From Limnothrix sp. CACIAM 69d (GTDB lineage: Bacteria > Cyanobacteriota > Cyanobacteriia > CACIAM-69d): 42,340 nucleotides of DNA. The stretch is from the NCBI GenBank assembly GCA_001913845.2, contig MKGP02000036.1, forward strand, positions 1 through 42,340, given 5' to 3'. Within the stretch, counting starts at the first letter, position 1. Every line of letters begins with the position of its first letter. The notes under the pieces are model-generated. The model saw nothing but the letters and a program-made list of their open reading frames with translations, made no database searches and was not told the DNA's origin. The position numbers were made by a program, and so were the translations under genes. Positions 40,101 to 42,340 of the stretch are shown in pieces.

Positions 40101-41892
40101 TCACCACGATCGGCTTCACCGGCAAGAAAGCAGATCGATCGTCATCATCCTCTGAACTGGTGGAATTGGTCGTGGGCGAGTCCACAGGGGCGATCGGGAT
40201 CAAGCTAAAGGAGGTGTTCAGGCCGCTAACGGTGGTGTTGGTGGTACTGGAATTGGAGCCAGTTTGCATGGGAGCCACCGGAATCAGCGACACTGAACTG
40301 CTCAGGGTTGGATTGGTACTGGGGGGATCGTTGGTTGTGCCAGGAATCAGGGTAATGGATCCGGGGTTGATCGTGCCCGTTGTCCCCGTGCCTGTGGGGT
40401 TCAGAGGAACAACAGGGCGTAGGGTTGTGGAGCCAGTGTTGGTGCTGCTGCTGGAACTGGTGCTGCTGGGCGAGGGCGTAGTGGGTCGGGTGGTGGTGGT
40501 CGCAACCACGGGCGAGGAAATGAAGGGAGCGCGATTGCTGCGGGCCGGTGTGGTGCCGAAGGCGAGGGTGGTTTGACCATTACGATCGCTGAAAATCGGT
40601 TCAAAGACCGTGCGAAACAGCACCCGATCGCCCGTCGGTTGCGTCACAAACAATTGACCGCCCGTGCGCAGGGGCAAATTCCCGGCGATCGCTCCTGAAC
40701 TCACTAAAAAAAGATTGTGATCACTGATGATGCCGCTGTCGGGGTGGTGCAAGCCATATAAATCCACCTGCCGATCGCCCCAGAGGGTCAACTGTCCCCC
40801 GGCGCTCAACCGCAAAGGATTCGTGGGGTTGTCGCGCCCGATCGCCGCTTGCCCCGCCAACAAGTGCAAATCGCCCGTGGTGCTGAGCTGACTAGACAGC
40901 AGCAGCAAGTTATGGGCCGCCGACAGGGTGGCCGTTTCGGCCGTGGCTGACTGCACCGCCACATCCCCCGCCACCAAGGGGCCCTCGGAATGGCCGATCG
41001 AAACCGTGCCATCGGGGCGCACTGTCAAGGCATTGGCCGTGACCGGTTGCCCCGCCAGCAGTTCCGGAATCGTTTGCGGAGCGATCGGGCCCCAGGTCAA
41101 ATCCGCACCGGGCCGCCCCCCGATCGGCAAATCCAACGCCAGCACCGACCCTTCCGGCGTGAACCGCACAAAGCGATCGCCCGGAACCGCCGCCACCATC
41201 AGCCGCCCTCCCGGAGCCGACAGGGTTCCCACGCTCAACACCGTGCCCCCCACCAAACTCAGACTTTGACCCGTTGGCACGGCCAGGGCTGCCCGGTTCA
41301 AAATTCCCGCCGGTTGCGACAGGGCAAACGCCAACCCCGTTGGATCGCCCAGCAAATTCGCGTATTGATTGGATCCCATCGCCCGGAACCACAATTCCCC
41401 AGACTCACCAAAGCTCACCCCCGTGGCTGTGGTGGCCGTGAAGGAAGCGGGCACATTCAGCCGAGCATTGGGCCCAAACACCAGACCCGCCGGATTCACC
41501 AAAAATAGATTGGGGTTGCCACCGCTGACCTGGATGAGTCCATCAATTCGCGATGGATCGCCCCCCACCACACGCCCCAGAATGTTGCGCAAGTCCGGCG
41601 TGGCCAGGAAATTCGCAATTTCCTGGGTGTTGAGATTAAACCGCTCAAAGCTATGGAATAGGTTGGTCCCATCGCCCGATCGACTGCCGCCGCTGATATC
41701 GAGGCGATCGCCCTGGGGAGTCACCACCGTGCCCGTGCCGTCGGCCGCCGGGGCGATCGACTGGGCCCAAACCGCCCCCGCGTCAGCGCCCAGGCTCCCG
41801 ATCGTTAAGAAACCCGCAATTCCCGCAATTAAACATCCCCCAACGCCCGCCCCCACGAAGGAGCAGCCACCTAAGTTCCGAAAGACATGCAT
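37123..41892 (-). CDS. Secreted FHA-TPR-CHAT protein
   Basis: A 1589-residue exported protein starting at ATG 41892 (MHVFRNLGG). After a signal segment (GVGGCLIAGIAGFLTI), residues about 45-300 form a filamentous-haemagglutinin-type secretion domain with NLFHSFERFNL and NLFLVNPAGLVFGPNA, the two-partner secretion signature. A long Ser/Thr/Asn/Gly/Pro-rich linker follows (about 440-850). Then come tetratricopeptide repeats (about 880-1180, with the repeating pattern ALxxIGxLxYxxxxYxxA). The C-terminal CHAT caspase-like protease domain is last, with the His1455 (LATHG) and Cys1502 (LSACNTG) dyad intact. Related proteins are common in filamentous cyanobacteria, but their substrate is unknown. 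No TpsB-type outer-membrane transporter lies in the window. Confidence 0.9.
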   Translation of the reverse strand: MHVFRNLGGCSFVGAGVGGCLIAGIAGFLTIGSLGADAGAVWAQSIAPAADGTGTVVTPQGDRLDISGGSRSGDGTNLFHSFERFNLNTQEIANFLATPDLRNILGRVVGGDPSRIDGLIQVSGGNPNLFLVNPAGLVFGPNARLNVPASFTATTATGVSFGESGELWFRAMGSNQYANLLGDPTGLAFALSQPAGILNRAALAVPTGQSLSLVGGTVLSVGTLSAPGGRLMVAAVPGDRFVRFTPEGSVLALDLPIGGRPGADLTWGPIAPQTIPELLAGQPVTANALTVRPDGTVSIGHSEGPLVAGDVAVQSATAETATLSAAHNLLLLSSQLSTTGDLHLLAGQAAIGRDNPTNPLRLSAGGQLTLWGDRQVDLYGLHHPDSGIISDHNLFLVSSGAIAGNLPLRTGGQLFVTQPTGDRVLFRTVFEPIFSDRNGQTTLAFGTTPARSNRAPFISSPVVATTTTRPTTPSPSSTSSSSSTNTGSTTLRPVVPLNPTGTGTTGTINPGSITLIPGTTNDPPSTNPTLSSSVSLIPVAPMQTGSNSSTTNTTVSGLNTSFSLIPIAPVDSPTTNSTSSEDDDDRSAFLPVKPIVVNNSSNTGNTGNTGNTGSSFTVATVNLSLDSANFGGLLTPTNQGIHFSTGKSPISAPWAANVDGLVQSTLANTTEQPVSAGGSSPVAGTANASTTNLVGNSLSTAISSDAIVQRANLASATFAANPGSVNSVAGNVAPVTGTVPTSASLNGSIAPSSGQSPNAAPLVPLSGVTDAANNSMVGTLATGLPVSSNPLPNSGAIGEGGSNLAHSAGVVNSQTNQAINQTALLGSRSPGLEGTNPSGIPANGPVTDPGQVLNLQALRAETLQVALCDNTVWLDCQRKDLERARNSGDRKAIVVALQRLGRAHYQAGEYGDAILAHRESRDLATDQPLLAAIAESDLGSSYGALGQYPEAIAHYEQALALLRSNPAPTLESNILNNLGLMATNQQNLEQARTYFEQSLAIAQQHRDLSNQARALTQIGLLDYQATRYEAAVRAHQASLALAEQANDQPAIARTLDNLGLAYYAQGDYGAAATVQQKSLALSQALGDRHGTARALSNLGDTYYRLQDFDAATDYLQRAIASWEQVRENLTSDGARLAIFETQETTYSTLQTVLIAAQKPEQALLANERGRAQALLKLLAEESQWGDRSAARSTLTPNPSELTDSIDLGQIQRVAREQSATLISYAIERDTRDHGGQRQLLDLAINIWVVQPSGQVHFRQVPLPNSQTLRDQIPLLRLFLGTRTASRSAQSTANGNRRSITPGLRQLHRLLIEPIAEWLPTQPGDRLIVMPQQDLFLVPFSALQDDQGRYLIERHSLAMAPSIQVLDRTQHQAQRLRQEGTALTDRPLIVGNPTMPRLPSSRTNTRSQLAPLPNAEIEAQSIARMLNTHPLLGSQATKTAVLGQMEQASLIHLATHGILDAKHGLDSAIALAPGNSPGDDGWLTARELLNLDLKAQLVVLSACNTGQGAISGDGIVGLSRSLLAAGTPSAIVTQWAVPDAPTAFLMTQFYQFLGQGMDKATALRQATLRTIQEYPDPIDWAAFTLIGDTR

Positions 41893-42285
41893 GGTAAGGA
41901 CAACAAGCAGTGAGTAGGGGTCAGATCCAGCGAGATCAAGACACAATCAAAATCAAGATGCCATCAAATCGCTGAAGTTTTGGGAGAGCTGCTCAACAAG
42001 CAACATACCCATTTTTCGCAAGAATTTGATCCCATACGCCCCGTGGTCAGCCTAGAACATTCGTTTATGAAATTTAGAAACGATGCAAGCTGTTCAAGAT
42101 CCGCTTCTGGATCCATTCAAAAGCTGATGAGACAGTCAATTCAATTACTGGCCAAGTTCTGTTGCTGATTTTTTGCATTACAGCCAAAACGCTAAATTTC
42201 TTATCCATAATTCTTTACAGCCTTTACCTAGAACGATCAGTACGATATAGTTATAAGTACAGTTGGGCTATCGTCAGGAAAATTT
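41893..42285. other. AT-rich intergenic region before the transposase
   Basis: These 393 bases separate the CHAT gene from the transposase start. The last 90 bases (TACGATATAGTTATAAGTAC region) probably include the insertion-sequence left end, but without the right end the inverted repeat cannot be fixed. A 62-codon plus-strand frame at 41980-42168 has no recognisable features. Confidence 0.5.
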
Positions 42286-42340
42286 ATGGGTTGTTATTCT
42301 CTAGACTTGCGCCAGAAAATTGTAGAAGCTTACGAAAAAG
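42286..42340 (+). CDS. IS630-type transposase, N-terminal fragment cut by window end
   Basis: Only 18 codons are visible. They read MGCYSLDLRQKIVEAYEK, the classic opening of IS630-family transposases (YSLDLRQ(R/K)(I/V)V), which starts the helix-turn-helix domain. Whether the element is complete cannot be judged. It is inserted upstream of the divergent FHA-TPR-CHAT gene. Confidence 0.8.
   Translation, partial: MGCYSLDLRQKIVEAYEK

Noticed and set aside
39983-40576. 197-codon Val/Leu-rich frame opposite the CHAT-protein linker
   Set aside because: It is the reverse complement of the Thr/Asn/Ser-rich linker and looks hydrophobic only because of that codon use.

Overview
The window looks like chromosomal DNA from a cyanobacterium, probably filamentous. 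The octamer GCGATCGC and its core CGATCG are extremely abundant in the housekeeping genes. The gene content also fits: a four-ACT aspartate kinase, XisH/XisI, Uma2 nucleases, an FHA-TPR-CHAT surface protein and hybrid histidine kinases. No tRNA, rRNA, CRISPR array or prophage structural gene was seen. Genus cannot be fixed from this sequence alone.

Layout. 1-4634: repeat-bearing leader, then a membrane hybrid histidine kinase and a response-regulator/histidine-kinase protein. 4964-10163: argJ, a Uma2 nuclease, a DUF2064-glycosyltransferase fusion and lysC. 10425-13708: AT-richer accessory stretch with a second Uma2 gene, a small XRE regulator, three tightly coupled small genes (one Mrr-like) and an HNH nuclease, interspersed with palindromic repeats. 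13988-20421: a fused 5-oxoprolinase/hydantoinase, an MNT/HEPN toxin-antitoxin pair, xisI/xisH and a divergent HxlR regulator-cupin pair. 20651-27084: a lipoprotein, a MITE, a heptose-kinase-like gene with rfbB, and a membrane/VWA cluster. 27085-30699: a Fic gene convergent with proS. 30796-37040 (minus strand): a cobalamin riboswitch followed by metE, an unknown gene, a short class I ribonucleotide reductase pair (nrdA, nrdB) and a paralogue of the unknown gene. 37123-41892: a large secreted FHA-TPR-CHAT protein. 42286-end: first codons of an IS630-type transposase.

Two observations stand out. First, the riboswitch-metE-nrdAB arrangement reads as a vitamin-B12-independence operon. It pairs the B12-free methionine synthase with an oxygen-dependent reductase that could replace the B12-dependent class II enzyme typical of cyanobacteria, and the reductase subunits are unusually short and phage-like. 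Second, two toxin-type cassettes (Fic; MntA-HepT) each sit exactly at the 3' end of a housekeeping gene (proS; oxoprolinase). Each is bounded by a second, in-frame, stop-terminated copy of that gene's last 12-17 codons. This suggests a shared mode of cassette insertion that regenerates the host gene's 3' end.

Short palindromic repeats built on AAGGGGCTTAAGCCCCTT are scattered through the window. One lies in frame inside a glycosyltransferase gene, and a different repeat lies in frame inside the oxoprolinase gene.
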